64,000 nt of DNA. Origin: Dentipellis sp. KUC8613 (taxonomy: Eukaryota > Basidiomycota > Agaricomycetes > Russulales > Hericiaceae). The number at the start of each line of letters is the position of its first letter. Within the stretch, counting starts at the first letter, position 1. The translations under genes and the position numbers were made by a program. This document shows, one piece after another, positions 11,311-22,605 of the stretch. The notes beneath the pieces were generated by a model, which was not told where the DNA came from, did no database searches, and saw nothing but the letters and a program-made list of their open reading frames with translations. The stretch covers positions 30,894 to 94,893 of the forward strand of contig NSJX01000076.1 of NCBI GenBank assembly GCA_002286715.1, given 5' to 3'.

Positions 11311-11560
11311 ACATTATGTACTTTTCGACACCCTTCCTTCACGGCCCTCTCTCCCTTTCCGCACCCCCGCCTTTTACACTCGACTCCTCCCTCGCACTCC
11401 CGCATCCCCGATGTTCGTCCTAGACCCTTATCTCGCGCCTCTTCGCCCGCTTTTCGTGCTGGACCCTGCCTTTGCCCCAATTTATCCGCCCTCGGCGCAA
11501 GCGCAGTCCTCGGCAGAATTGACAGTCTTTGCTAGCACGGTTACGATCTCTCAGGAGCTT
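11305..11560 (+). pseudogene. Zinc-finger family fragment, proline-rich exon
   Basis: From actgacattat onward the sequence matches the end of intron 2 and then exon 3 of the family (compare 8813-9110). The coding stretch contains FVLDPYLAPLRPLFVLDPAF, equivalent to the LDPALAPPYPSFALDPAL repeat of the intact copies, but more diverged. It lacks the later exons and is joined head-to-tail to the fragment before it at a short shared ACTG(ACATTAT). Confidence 0.55.
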
Positions 11561-14269
11561 GCAAGGTCTTCGAACCTTTTTAATCCCTTGAGAGATCGCG
11601 ATGTGTTATCAAGTAGTGTCAGCTTTGCTAAGGCAGTCCCGCTGCGGACACATGTATCGGCACTATACGCTTTCTGCATCATACATAATTACTTTACCCG
11701 TCTCATATTCATATTTGTGTTTAATGGATGAAATATCATTATATCGAGATAGCATAGCGTGGCGAACTCCCATACATTCGCAACGCACGCTAGACTGAGA
11801 GACTCGACGAGATGAGAGAATTACATGCGAGTTGTGAGTCCCGAGTAAGCTGCCTACACATTTACACGATCGACACGACCTAATACCTGCACGGCGCCCG
11901 TGATCAACGCATCCCGCCATTGAGGTGCCGAGCGAGACACGCTACGACCTGGTCTGCGAAGGAGCTCTGTAATCCCGTAGTTCGCATCCGCGCAAACGCG
12001 CATGTGTAGTACGCCAACCTCGGGCCGAGGAGGCGGGGCGCCGCGGATTATTGGCTGAATTTTCTACTGCTTGCGCGAGCGCGTGAACGACAGGAGCGAC
12101 GAGAATGGTTCGGTCATGTAACATTGTTCGAGTCGGGTGCGAAGGAGTCATGGTACGCGCTACAGCTGCCTTCGTGCCGCGAGTGGTGAAGAATGAGGCT
12201 CGGTATCGAGCTGAGGAAAACATGAATAGGCGTGGGCATCTCATTGGTTTGCGTTGCATGATTCTGCGACAGACGAGGTGTTTGAGAAAAAAGCGGGCGT
12301 GTGATGCAAGGGCCTCTCTGCGATTACATACCAACTGGTTGACGAGGGATATAGTCGTGATCCAGCGAGACATTGCGATACACATATCATAGACCTGGAG
12401 GCGTTGATCTAGCTGAGATAAGAATTTATCAAATTGAGGGTCGCGCACGGAAAGTATTTACATTCTTATTCGCATTTCACTTTCTCACAAGAGCTCAGTT
12501 GCCCGCTGGTCGCCTCCATGCTGTGACCTCGCCCTGCGTCGAGTTCAGCGCGTCTCTTTCAGGGATTACGAGTATCGACGCACCATATAGGCTTCTAAGC
12601 CATTCTAAGTGTCATGCTGTTGCGAGAGGTCACTGTGTGATCCTGCAGGTCCATGGCCGGTGAATTCAGGTCAGTGATCAGGAGCAAGTTCGAGTTGCCC
12701 GAGAAAGAGCGCCGGCGCCAGCTAGCGTGACAGTAGCGCTGAATGTCGCGTGACGTCACGCGTTTTTCCTGTCACTCATCCGTTTGCCCCCGCGTCCGAG
12801 CAGAAGAAAACGACAAACGCTTACGGAGGGATAGTTCGTGTACAAAAAAAATTGGAGTATGTTTCCTCGAACGCAAGAGAGATTCTTGTACTGTGTGAAT
12901 AAAAATTCAGTCAAAGCAGGGTCACAACGCACGGACTACACGCCCCTTTTGGCAGTCTCGGTCTTCTTACTCCGAATCAACATCGACGCATGATGGAACG
13001 ACGAACTGACTCCTCCCCGCCACGAACGAGCTTTTGAAACTGATGAGCCTACGGGCGATGGCCAAATAACCTCTTGTCGGAAGAAACGTCCTAGAGGTCA
13101 GTCATATAAGCCGCGAGACCTTCAAAGCTGACCAGATCATTTGCGCTATCGAAACACATAGATGGGTCGCCACTGGTGCCATCTGGCGGAGGCGGACACA
13201 CTCGTCAGGACTGGGTGACTGCAATGAAGGTAAATATCTGTGTAGCCTCGCCGACATCAGCGGGTGTCTGGAAACGGCCAGTCGGGTGAGCAGTCGCAGA
13301 TGCACGAAGAGTCATGTTATCAATGAATCTCACTCACTACGTTGCGTTCAGGACCTACAGCACTCATGTTATCGTTGAAAGAAAATCCCCTGACTACTTA
13401 TGGGAGTAAAACTGCGACAGCGATGGTTGGATGCGAGGCAAGCGGGTTTCTGATTGTAGGTAAGTGCGCAAAGAGATTATCCTTGTCTTATGCATCACTA
13501 TCTCTTGTAGGCTGGTTCAATGACTGCGTTGTTCACGAGATTAGGAATAGAAGAGACCCACCAGAGGAGTTATATGGAATGGTACGTGAAAGTTCGGCTG
13601 TGCCGAACTCACTCGGCGTACTCAGGCTTGAGTTTCGCATGCATGTATCGCATGAGGCAGCGATTTTCTGATTGCAGGTAAGAATTCATGGTTGAACGAA
13701 ATGATCCTTATCTTACGCATGATCGGTTCTCGAAGGCTGCGTCAGAGATTGTCTTACGCACGAGCTTGAGAATAGAACAGACATACCAACGCTGCTAATG
13801 CGCCAGGTTCGTCATACGGGCCTACGGCCGGGTGAGCCCAACTGAATGAATGACAAGGCGGGGATCATGGAGAACACTTCGGGGTGTCGACACGAGACAG
13901 AAAGATGCGCGCGTGATACCCAGGGACGGCAATCCTGCCAGTGGGACGTATAATACCCTCCCCCGCTTGCGTGCGGCTGGCAGAGCGACCTATAGCGACG
14001 ACCCCGAAAGACCGCGTCAATATCATTCAGCCCACCATGCTAGGCCAGTGGAGGTGGCATGCATTACCACCTGCACAAACCGTCCTCGACGCGCGCGTTC
14101 GCCGTAGCTGGCCCTGCTTCTCATCGACGTCAATGCGGCTGTCGCGAATTTCCGCAGATTCGCATCTACAAGGTCGGAAACATGGTGAGTAGCACTGGAA
14201 GATGACAGACATAAAATGCTGAATGCACCCATCAGATACTGGACAATACGCCCTCGGGGGAGCAGCAAT
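11561..14269. other. No supported gene; contains a palindromic repeat copy
   Basis: No frame could be joined into a recognisable protein. A 168-codon minus frame (11942-12448) lacks an ATG at its start. A palindrome CGCGTGACGTCACGCG lies at 12747-12762 (see the repeat entries). Two partly similar stretches at 13440-13560 and 13670-13800 (tgcaggtaag, then ccttgtctta or ccttatctta) are short degenerate direct repeats. Confidence 0.45.
12747..12762. repeat. Palindrome CGCGTGACGTCACGCG, copy 1
   Basis: A perfect 16-bp palindrome flanked on one side by TTTTTCC. The same core, in the opposite orientation of flanks, occurs at 20770-20785 and, with one change, at 24228-24243. Confidence 0.6.
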
Positions 14270-14594
14270 TCGACACTTTGACCGAGCATTGTGCCTTGTC
14301 ATTGTGTTGCCCTGTTGAATTCGTCGGACAATCAAATACCTTCGTACGTCCCGTGCCTTTGTTTGTTCTCGCTCGCAGGCCACGGCCACGTGCCGGGTCC
14401 ACATTTCGAATGAACGGGATCGTGGACGCGTCGCCATCAATCGAACCTCGGAAGCAGCCGCATTCAACCCAGTCCAACCTTCTCCGCCCCTGCTCCTCCT
14501 TCCTCCTCCACTCAACAACATTTGCGCGTCGCTTTCTCCGCGTATCCTACCCTTCAGAGACACCCCAAACACAAACGACCAGTACATCAGCGAA
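14270..14594 (+). promoter_or_regulatory. Upstream region shared with the zinc-finger gene at 22.6 kb
   Basis: About 260 bp (14270-14530) is recognisably similar to the reverse complement of 22660-22930. Shared pieces include a gttgaatt.g.cggacaatcaaat block, a tgttctcg-ttc block, gaacggg.tc.t.gacgcgtcg and the aaccctctcc-type C-rich leader. It immediately precedes the first coding exon of both genes, so it is a candidate common promoter and 5'UTR. No canonical TATA box is obvious. Confidence 0.45.
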
Positions 14595-15756
14595 ATGCAG
14601 GTCATAGAGTAAGGCATTGTTCTCGTCTTTCTTTTGTCTCAGACTTCTGACGCTTTGGCATGTTTAGTAGATACATCACTCTTCCTTCAACAGCTGACTC
14701 TGCGGAGCCCAGGTGAGAAGGCCACTGCGCATATGGATTGGAACTCGTACTAACGTTATATGCACTCATTTGCCTTCTGATCCCAGTCAAAGTTCGCGGC
14801 CGTCAAACAGCGTGCCACCGCATCCGACATCTCAAATATCATTCCACGCCGTCCCACCGCCACCTTTTGTCCCACATCCGCCATCTTTCATCCCAAACCC
14901 GCTATCGTTCGTCGCATACCCACCCCCTGCGCCCCCATGCCCGTCGTTTGTACTGGACCCCGCCCTTGCACCACCTTACCCCTCTTTCGCGCTGGACCCT
15001 GCACTTTCCCCACGCCAGCTGTCCTCGGTGCAAATGCACCCACAAGTACAGTCTTTCCCTGGCCAGCCTCAATATCCCGAGCCGTGAGTAATGGCTTTAT
15101 ACCTCCCATGCTCTCCGCTTATGCCATATATGTTAGTGCCGTTCCACACGCCGGGACCATTGCAATGGCGCCCTCGTCGGGACCTCGACGGACACGGTCC
15201 CAAAAGACAGTACGGCAGGGGGCGCAGAGGGTCCCCAGGCAGACGAGGCCGGCGAAGCAGAAGGCGAAGAGAGCTGGGTGAGTACTTCTTTCCCCACTCA
15301 CCCCGGCGCCGGCATTCCTACTGACAATTCGGTGCCTGGCGATGCAGGGGGCCGAAGCCCATCCCTCATGACGAGGCTGGAATCTATCCAGTATCGACCG
15401 AAGAATGTGTCGGTGCCGGGAAGGCGTGGGCATGCCCCTTCCCCGACTGCGAAGTTGCAGTGAAAGACAGTGAATGCGCGATGGGCGCGCATTTCACGGA
15501 GTGCCATGCAGGGGCCGGCAAGGTGCATCAGTGCACGCTTCTCGTCAAGGAGAAGACCGGCGTGCAGCAGATCCGCAGCTGCGCAATGTCCTACAAGGAC
15601 GAACGAGGACTGGGAAGGCATGTCCTGAACTTCCACATGGGGCTGGGGAAGAAGGTGTGCACGCGGTGCGGCGAAACCCTCGTCCGCGCGATGGATCGGG
15701 ATGGATCAGGCTCTTCGTATATGGCACGCCACCTGAAGGTTTGCAAGGGGCGTTAG
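14595..15756 (+). CDS. Proline-rich protein with three C2H2/C2HC-like zinc fingers (intact copy B)
   Basis: Exons 14595-14608, 14671-14712, 14787-15083, 15137-15277 and 15348-15756 give 300 residues in phase. The N-terminal 17 residues lead into a proline-rich region (residues about 20-118) with an internal LDPALAPPYPSFALDPAL repeat. A Lys/Arg-rich stretch follows (QKTVRQGAQRVPRQTRPAKQ). Three Cys/His clusters then appear: CPFPDC...HFTECH (about 194-218), C...CAMSYKDERGLGRHVLNFHMG, and CTRCGET...MARHLKVC at the C-terminus. This architecture suggests a nuclear DNA- or RNA-binding protein. The family is not one I can name. The first coding exon is only 14 nt, and its position is supported by the identical architecture of the copies at 8663 and 22605. 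Confidence 0.75.
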
Positions 15757-16496
15757 GAGGGTATGTGATGGGACCGTTCATCTCTCTGCGCTTATCGGTG
15801 TCTGTGAGTTGGTGTTTCCTGTCATGATGTATATTGAGTCTAACCATGCCTTGTTCCAGCTTCCGTTGTCTCTTATTTATCTCTGTATCCATGCCCTCGT
15901 TTGTTGCTACGTCTAGACTGTAGCCTAGGTAATGTGTATCGACCATCCCTGTTTGCTGTACGGCATACCTCCCTCGCACCCTTGTCATGTTTCCGTCTCG
16001 CTCATCATTTGATAATGTTTCGTACCCTTTATCTGGTCTTATTACTTCACGAGTTGTCTTTATATTCATACCATTTCTTGTGCTTTGTCTATCCTCCTAC
16101 TACCCGTGCCCCCAATCGCATTTTCACTTAGTGGATCAAATATACTTCAACTCGAGCTAACGACGGCGGGACAAAGCACGGAGCCGCGTCTCCCATGACG
16201 AGACGTCGTCTGAAATTCTGCTCGGAGTCTCTGGTGATCCCACCTAAGATCGTTACTGCCCCATTTATTGCGAGCAGTGCTGTCTCCATTTCTCGAACGT
16301 CGAATTTACTGAACCCTTAGCCTTGACGAAGCAATTTCGAGGGTCAATGAAGTTGTTGCGTGAGTACTGGCTTCAGGTGGATTCGAACGCGCGAACTTGA
16401 AGTCAATGCGATAAGATAACGCCGCGGGCAGATCTTCACATCTGAGTCCTTCACCTCCTCCTCCTCATCTTGTCTCCTCCTGTCTCTGCTACAACC
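15757..16496. other. Intergenic; tRNA-like remnant on the minus strand
   Basis: No gene. On the minus strand around 16440-16360 the order ATCTTATCGCATTGACTTCA, then CGTTCGAATCC, resembles tRNA A- and B-box spacing. The T-stem does not pair and no acceptor stem forms, so at best it is a dead tRNA or tRNA-derived element. The CT-rich stretch just before 16497 is the leader of the next gene. Confidence 0.35.
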
Positions 16497-17193
16497 ATGG
16501 CAGACGAAAAGCGTCCTCGACGCATCGTTGTCCTCATCTCTGGATCAGGTATCATACTGAAACTGACATCTTTCCGAACAGAACTAACATGTCGTCCCAG
16601 GGACGAATCTCCAAGCCCTCATCGACGCCCAAAACACACCCGCCCTCCCCAACACCCAAATCGTGCTCGTCCTCTCCAACCGCAAAGCCGCCTACGGCCT
16701 CACGCGTGCCACCAGCGCCACGCCCCCCATCCCAACCGACTACCTCGCGCTGCAGCCGTACCTCAAAGCGCATGCCGCCGCGGGCGCAACGCGCCCGGAC
16801 TACGACCGCGAGGTCGCGCGCCGTGTCGCCGCCGCGCAGCCGGACCTTGTCGTCCTTGCAGGGTGGATGCACGTCCTCAGCGAGCCGTTCCTCGACGCGC
16901 TCGCGCCGACACCGGTCATCAACCTCCACCCCGCGCTCCCGGGCGCGTTCGACGGCGCGCACGCGATCGAGCGCGCGTACGCCGCGTTCCAGGCGGGCGA
17001 GGTCGACCGCGTCGGCGCGATGGTGCATCGCGTCGTGAAGGAGGTCGATCGCGGCGAGCCGCTTGTCGTGAGGGAGGTGGAGATACAGAAGGGCGAGCCG
17101 CTGGAGGCGTTTGAGGAGCGTCTGCACCGGGCGGAGTGGGAGATTATTGTCGAGGGCGCGCGGAAGGCCTTGGATGAGGTGAGGCCGCCGTAG
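16497..17193 (+). CDS. ADE8: Phosphoribosylglycinamide formyltransferase (GAR transformylase)
   Basis: Two exons, 16497-16548 and 16601-17193, give 214 residues. The enzyme transfers the formyl group of 10-formyl-tetrahydrofolate to GAR, the third step of cytosolic purine synthesis. The nucleotide-binding N-terminus reads RIVVLISGSGTNLQALI (residues 9-25); the intron falls inside the GSGTN codons. The catalytic triad is recognisable: Asn125 and His127 in NLHPALPGAFDGAHA and Asp167 in KEVDRGEP. The length matches monofunctional fungal GARTs rather than the trifunctional animal protein. The start ATG follows a pyrimidine-rich leader. It is an isolated housekeeping gene inside a duplicated accessory block and shows no sign of decay. 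Confidence 0.93.
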
Positions 17194-18999
17194 GTGGTGT
17201 GGATGTGCTGGAAGGAAATGCTGTACGATATGCGGAGAGATGGAGACGTAGGGGTCACAGCAGAGGCAAGTCATTCTTACGGATCTATGCAGGAGGGAGG
17301 ATATATCAACTACGCCCTAGAAAGCTCATCTATATGCTTAGCTTCTATACACAAAAATAGTGTCCACCTCCAGTCGTCGACGCGCCTGAGCGATCTCGAT
17401 AGCGCTGCCGTTGTATTTTATTCCGAGGAAACTCGCGCTCGGACAGGCAGTGTGAGTAGTAGTCGAAGGATATCTTCCTTCGCGTACTCTTCTATCTCCA
17501 CGACTAGGCTGCACGAGTCCGTTTTGCGATTATTTGACCATCCGTACGTTCCTCTGTTGCTAACCGGAGAGCCAGATCCTTTTTATATGTTTCGCAGCCT
17601 TGCACAAACGTGAGATCTTACGTCTGTGACGAGCATTATCTCGAATGCTGCCATGGCGTAGGATTCAACCACATACCCGTCAACAGTTATAGCCGATGGA
17701 GCAGGCAGTCTAAGCTCGACGTAAGTACCCTACATCCAGCTATTGGCTAGCCTGCTGTCTCTCGCAGTCGCTGTGAGTATCGTAGCTTATTTGGTCCGCG
17801 GTCGTCTCTTTTCCATTCGCAAAGTAGACGCCGGTCTCGGACCTAGATCCCAGCGGATTTTGGGTGTCGGCAGTTGCAAACGACCGTCTTTCATGATTCT
17901 GAGCGACACTATACATCCGCTCATGTTCCCGGGACCTCAAACTTGCTGCAAGCCCGAAGCCAGTGGACGTTCGGCCTTCCCTACCATCTCCCAGTCCATG
18001 GCGTGACCTCGACTCCCCCCCTGCCCTCCCCCCCTGACATGTGACTGCGGGCTCCACTCTCTTTCGCACTTGATCTCGGATAGGTCAGCCGTGTGGAGCA
18101 TTCGCCTGTCGTGCCTGGATGTCCAGGTTGGAGGGCCGTGACGGCATCATTGGCGGAAGCCGATGGATGGTGTACAACACGTTCACGACTGCTTCGTCGA
18201 CATGGAGGACGGAAAACCAGTATCAATGGCTAGGGTCAATTCGTAGCATGCCTAGAGTTCAAAATAAGCCTTCCTTGATGTCACAAAAATCCAAAACGCA
18301 TTATGGCCTGAAGAAATCGAGCTTCAGAGCGCGTCGACTCAACATACTTCCCCGAAGCCTTCTGCTGAGCTGTAGGCGCTATGAGGCTCGCTCTGAGTGC
18401 TGTAGCCCTGAGCGCCGGTAAGGCCCCCCCCCTGCCTTTCGCCATGACGTTCCCTACATGCTCCGGACCCATTCTCGTCTGTCTCCACTTCTGCTGACAC
18501 GATGATGAATGTAAGCGCATCCCGTAGCTATCCGTCTTCGCGCTCGACTCGAGCCACGCGATACCATCGGACCATGGTTAAGCTCGTCGCGCCCCGTTCT
18601 TCTGCACCATCGCGGACAGGCAACCCGTCTCGTAGGAGTCCGATGTGTAAAATGATTCTGTATTCTGGAGTCCCTGTCGGGGCGCGAGCGCCCCTTCATC
18701 ATATCAAGGGTTCAAATGGAGAAGTAGGTAGCAAGAAGATGTGCACGGTACGAGGCGCGGGAGCGAAGAGGTATTTAATGTAGAGAATGATGAACGAAAC
18801 AGAGATGAGATGAAGAAGTGAAGGGGACAAGACACGAAGCAGGGAGGGACATAGCCGAAGCAGATTGCTTGTGCTAGACTGGATGCAGCGACAAACGAGG
18901 GTTTGGATGCAACGACAACAGATGGATGGACAAGGTATCGTCAGGCTCGGCGTACATCACGACAAGAAGCATCGACTAACAGAGACAAATGCGACATCG
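17194..18999. other. No supported gene
   Basis: Frames up to about 140 codons occur but none has splice-compatible neighbours or a recognisable motif. The last 150 bp is the 3' flank of the minus-strand zinc-finger gene. Confidence 0.4.
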
Positions 19000-19822
19000 T
19001 CAAAGCACAGAGGAATGAATAGGTCCATCCAATGGTACTGTCTCCTCACCTCTCCTCACGCCTCTGCAAGTGTCCATGTGACGTGCCATAGCGGAAGAGT
19101 TCAATCCACGTGTATTCACGCCGCGAACGATGATTTTACCGCACACCGAGCACGCCCTCCGTCCCAGCCCCATGTGAAAGGACAAGACATGCCTCCCCAG
19201 CCCCCTTGCATGCTTATACGATATGGCGCAGCGACGGACCTCCTGCGACCCAGTCTTCTCTTTGACAAGGAGTGCACAAGCGTACTTCCCGCCACCCTTC
19301 AAGGGGTACTCCTGCGCAAAGTGGTTACTTATGTCAGCCTCGGTGTCCCGGATCTCTTCAACGCAGCCCGGGAAGGAAAATTCCCATGCAAACTGCCCGG
19401 TGTTATAACGTTCCTCGCCTATCGCCGGATACGCTTCGGTCTTGCCGTACGGCGCAGGCCTCTTCAGCCCCCTGCAAAGCAAAGCAGCCGGTCGTCAGCA
19501 AGATCACGGGGACTGACATGCACTGCGTGCTTACTGTCCTGTCTTTGCCCGGCTCCGCGCATCTTTACGAGCCTTGTTCGTGCGCTGGGGCCCTGACGAG
19601 GGCGCTACTCCCACAGCTCCGGAAGTTGGAACCGTACTGTATGTGCAGCATGAGTGAAGAAGGTAGGAAGCAGTCGGCTTATGCCTACGGCTCGGCAGAC
19701 TGAAGGGCGCTGGGACGCGCTTCGCCTCTCGGAGTAAGGGAGCGCTCTCGTACCGACGGCGTCTTGGACGGCGCGTTGTCGGGCGCGTTAGAAGTGGCGC
19801 TAGATTTCGAAGTAGAGGGCAT
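19000..19822 (-). CDS. Zinc-finger family protein (copy D, short N-terminus)
   Basis: Exons complement of 19000-19471, 19535-19636 and 19689-19822 splice in phase to 235 residues. The two internal splice positions and phases equal those of copies B and F. The N-terminus (MPSTSKSSATSN) lacks the proline-rich repeat of copy B. The basic segment (RTNKARKDARSRAKTG) and the three Cys/His clusters remain: FSFPGC, CAISYKHARGLGRHVLSFHM and CSVCGK...MARHMDTC. In the first cluster the leading cysteine is serine (F-S-F-P-G-C against C-P-F-P-D-C), so finger 1 may not hold zinc. Upstream microexons like those of B and F were not found, so the start could be further upstream. Confidence 0.7.
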
Positions 19823-21388
19823 ATTGGGTGACGTGTTTTAGCGACGAGAGCGAAAGTGCGTCGGGAGATGCACTTTTGGGGGCTTGCGACTGGCTATTTA
19901 AGTAGAAGAAGAGGATGCAGTGCATCAGGTGGCATTGAAAGGCAGAAGAGGTGGTGGCATAGAAGTCGGAACCGGTCGTGTGTAGGATTTAAGGACGGAA
20001 GGGGTCGTGGCAGGGGATCGTGGCACCTCGGCAATCCTGTATACCGTGTTAGCAGACGCTCCGACTCGGCCACAAAGGTCGCGTCTCACCTGTATACAGT
20101 TTCAGGCTCCAAAATGCGGCTGAGAGACGTGCTAGACGGGTATCGAGAATGCGTGGCAGTGAATAAAGTTGACGGCAAAGTCTACCTGGACGCGCAGTAA
20201 TTGCAGCTGGTCTGTGAGAATTGTCGAGGTATAAGTGTCGGAATGATTTCGTCCGACCTTTAACTCTCGCCTGAAATCAAAGATCCACTCGCCTTGCGAA
20301 AGCCCATACTGTCATCGCGGAATGTGCGCTTCAGTGGCCAACCACGATTCAGTATCATTATCGCGGCGGCATGGAACGTTGTTGAACTTGGTGAGTTGCA
20401 TTCATCGGTAACAAAATCGCTTGCATTCACTGCCACTCACCGCAGACATATACTCGTACTAGCGAGCGCCAAAGTAAAGATTCTTGTCATCCTAGTCATC
20501 GAGAGTTCGAGCCTGCGCGCCCGTCAAAACCAGTGTGCGACGTGGTTCGTTGTCACGATCAAGGTTGATCGGAGTACAAAGACCGGGACTGAGGGGCGCG
20601 TATTCAAGTTTGTGCATTGTGGCACCGTCTTCACTGTATTCCTGCCAACACAGTACGAGCATCTCCCATGTATCAACAAAAGCATTTGTTATACACGAGT
20701 TCCTCACCTTTGGAAGCTGTTTTTTTTTGTCCTGGAACTCGGAGGGAAACGGCAGAATTGCAGGGAAAACGCGTGACGTCACGCGACACGATGCGTCACG
20801 CCGACCCTGAAGTCGAGCTTCACGAGCTCACTAGCCATAAGTAACGAAGCCACGCGCTTCGAGTCGGCCTGCGAAGCGGCGGCGCTGAGCGACAGGAGAG
20901 GGGGTGGAGACGTGATGTTGAAGTTGGGACGCGAGTCTTCCGTCGATGCTCGCCAAGTTTCCCTGCTTTGTGTACTCTGCGACGGGTGCCTTTCATAGTC
21001 AAATTCAACTGTATTCTACACGCTAAAAATGTGGTACATAGATGGGAAGCAGATGGGGAGTGTATATGAATGCGACATGAGAGAGAAATGGATATTAGGG
21101 AGACAGGGACGGAAACAGTATGGGTAGCAGTATTGAGGCGAGACGAAAGGATACGATGCAGTGAGGCAGGTCATAGAAATAGGAACGTGGTGAGAAATAT
21201 AAGCTCGGGAGAGGGGGATAGTCGACACAGATTACCGAGGGATACAGTTAGGACGGAGCAGCAGGCAACAATACACCCATAGCAGAGAAAGAGAGAGAAC
21301 TGAAATGACTGATGAGAAAACTCAGCATGCGTGATAGCAAGAGCAGTCACTCACCCCATTGCAATGTCCATTGTCAAATATTAGAAGA
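19823..21388. other. No supported gene; repeat copy at 20563-20785
   Basis: Includes a diverged repeat also found at about 23992-24243. The rest holds only short frames. The last part is the 3' flank of the minus-strand gene ending at 21389. Confidence 0.4.
20563..20785 (+). repeat. Dispersed repeat ending in the GTGACGTCAC palindrome, copy 2
   Basis: Starts near gttgatcggagtacaaagac and contains cagtacgagcatctcccatg. It ends in a run of T, then gaaaaCGCGTGACGTCACGCG. The same order of landmarks occurs at 23992-24243 (ttgatcggagtacgaagac, cacaatgtgggtatctctcatg, gaaaaaACGCGTGACGTAAC). Confidence 0.5.
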
Positions 21389-22605
21389 CTACTGGCCACT
21401 CTGAAGCTTCTGGAGCGCTTCTTGGCACTTCTGAGATTTCTTGTGACGCTTGAGGGCTCCTGAATCTGATCCGTTCGATGACATCCCCCTTACAACCATC
21501 GTTCCGCATATCCAGCAGGACTTCTTGCCGAGGCCCATATGAACGGTGAGCATGTGCCGTCCAACATCTCTGTCTCCTTCTATGTGTCCGCCGCAGGGCT
21601 TGATCTCCCCCTTCCGAGGCCTACTGCGCTTCTCCACAAGCATTGTACATCTGTCGTTGCTCACCACTGACGGGTGTGCTGCAGCGAAGTGAGATCCCAC
21701 TGCGGTCTCTGAGTCGGTGAGGATGGATGCACAACCACGGAATGGACACTTCCACTGCCGGTCAGTGTTGTACCGCTCTTCAGTCATCACCGGGTACATC
21801 TCATCCACGTAGTGACTGAGTATCCTGTAATGCAAGACAAGGAATCGTCAGTGGGGACCCAGCGATGCTACTCGACCGCTTACACTTCCAAATTTCGGGT
21901 GTCAGAGCGCTGTGGCCCCGAGGATGGTGCGCGCCCTTCGGAGGCGGAACTCAGAGTATGTCTGGTACATGCGACGTGAGCGACGAAGGCGCGAGAGAGA
22001 AGGAAAGAAGTACTTACGGCGAGGCAGGATCTGGTATTTCAGCATGGCTTGAAAGCTCCTCGTTGATAGTGGACGAAGTCGGTACTACACCATCTTGCAC
22101 AGAGAACATCCCAGGAGGAAGGTGCTCAATTGCTAGGTGCCCATTGTTAAGAGGCTGTGGTGGGATCTGGTCGCCGGGATTATGCGAACTGTGTTCTTCT
22201 TGCGGCCCCGGGGCGCCAGACGGTATTGTGAATGTTGTGTTGTACATCGGATTGGGCGATGTACCAAGCAGTTCTATTTCGAGTGCGCTAAGGGGCCGAG
22301 ACTCGGTGCTTCTGAAAAGAAGTATGCAGCATGTGAGGTAACATCAGATAATAACAATGGAAGGTGGCATACGTGGGGAATGGCTCTGACAGCGTATCTG
22401 GGTGATGGGGAAGAGTGGCAGTGGTAATGCGCTGTTCTACCGCGCTGCATACAATGTCACTAGAAGCTCCGATCGGACGCGTACGCGCTCCTTACCTGGA
22501 TCGCTCGAAATACGTCTGGACAGGGAAGCGACTGGTCAATGCGTGCGAGTGTCAGAAGTGAACCAGAGAAGAAAGGCGAGGACAGGCTTACTGTACGTTT
22601 CGCAT
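21389..22605 (-). CDS. Proline/serine-rich protein with three C2H2-like zinc fingers (intact copy F)
   Basis: Five exons, complement of 21389-21824, 21884-21961, 22018-22311, 22373-22444 and 22592-22605, sum to 894 nt, 297 residues, all in phase. The first coding exon is 14 nt (MRNV plus two bases), exactly as in copies A and B, and the second ends with the same S-A/S-E-P-type motif. The middle is Pro/Ser-rich (MYNTTFTIPSGAPGPQEEHS). The zinc region has CPFRGC...HFAAAH, CGGHIEGDRDVGRHMLTVHM and CWICGTMV...LKRHKKSQKC. It is the most diverged of the open copies, with no frameshift or internal stop. A nuclear nucleic-acid-binding role is an inference from the fingers and basic residues only. Confidence 0.72.

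Noticed and set aside
11942..12448. 168-codon minus-strand frame
   Set aside because: No ATG at its start, no family motif, and no neighbouring exon that joins in phase.
16552..17274. 240-codon minus-strand and 214-codon plus-strand frames over ADE8
   Set aside because: Arg/Pro-rich shadows of the GAR transformylase frame, which carries the catalytic residues.
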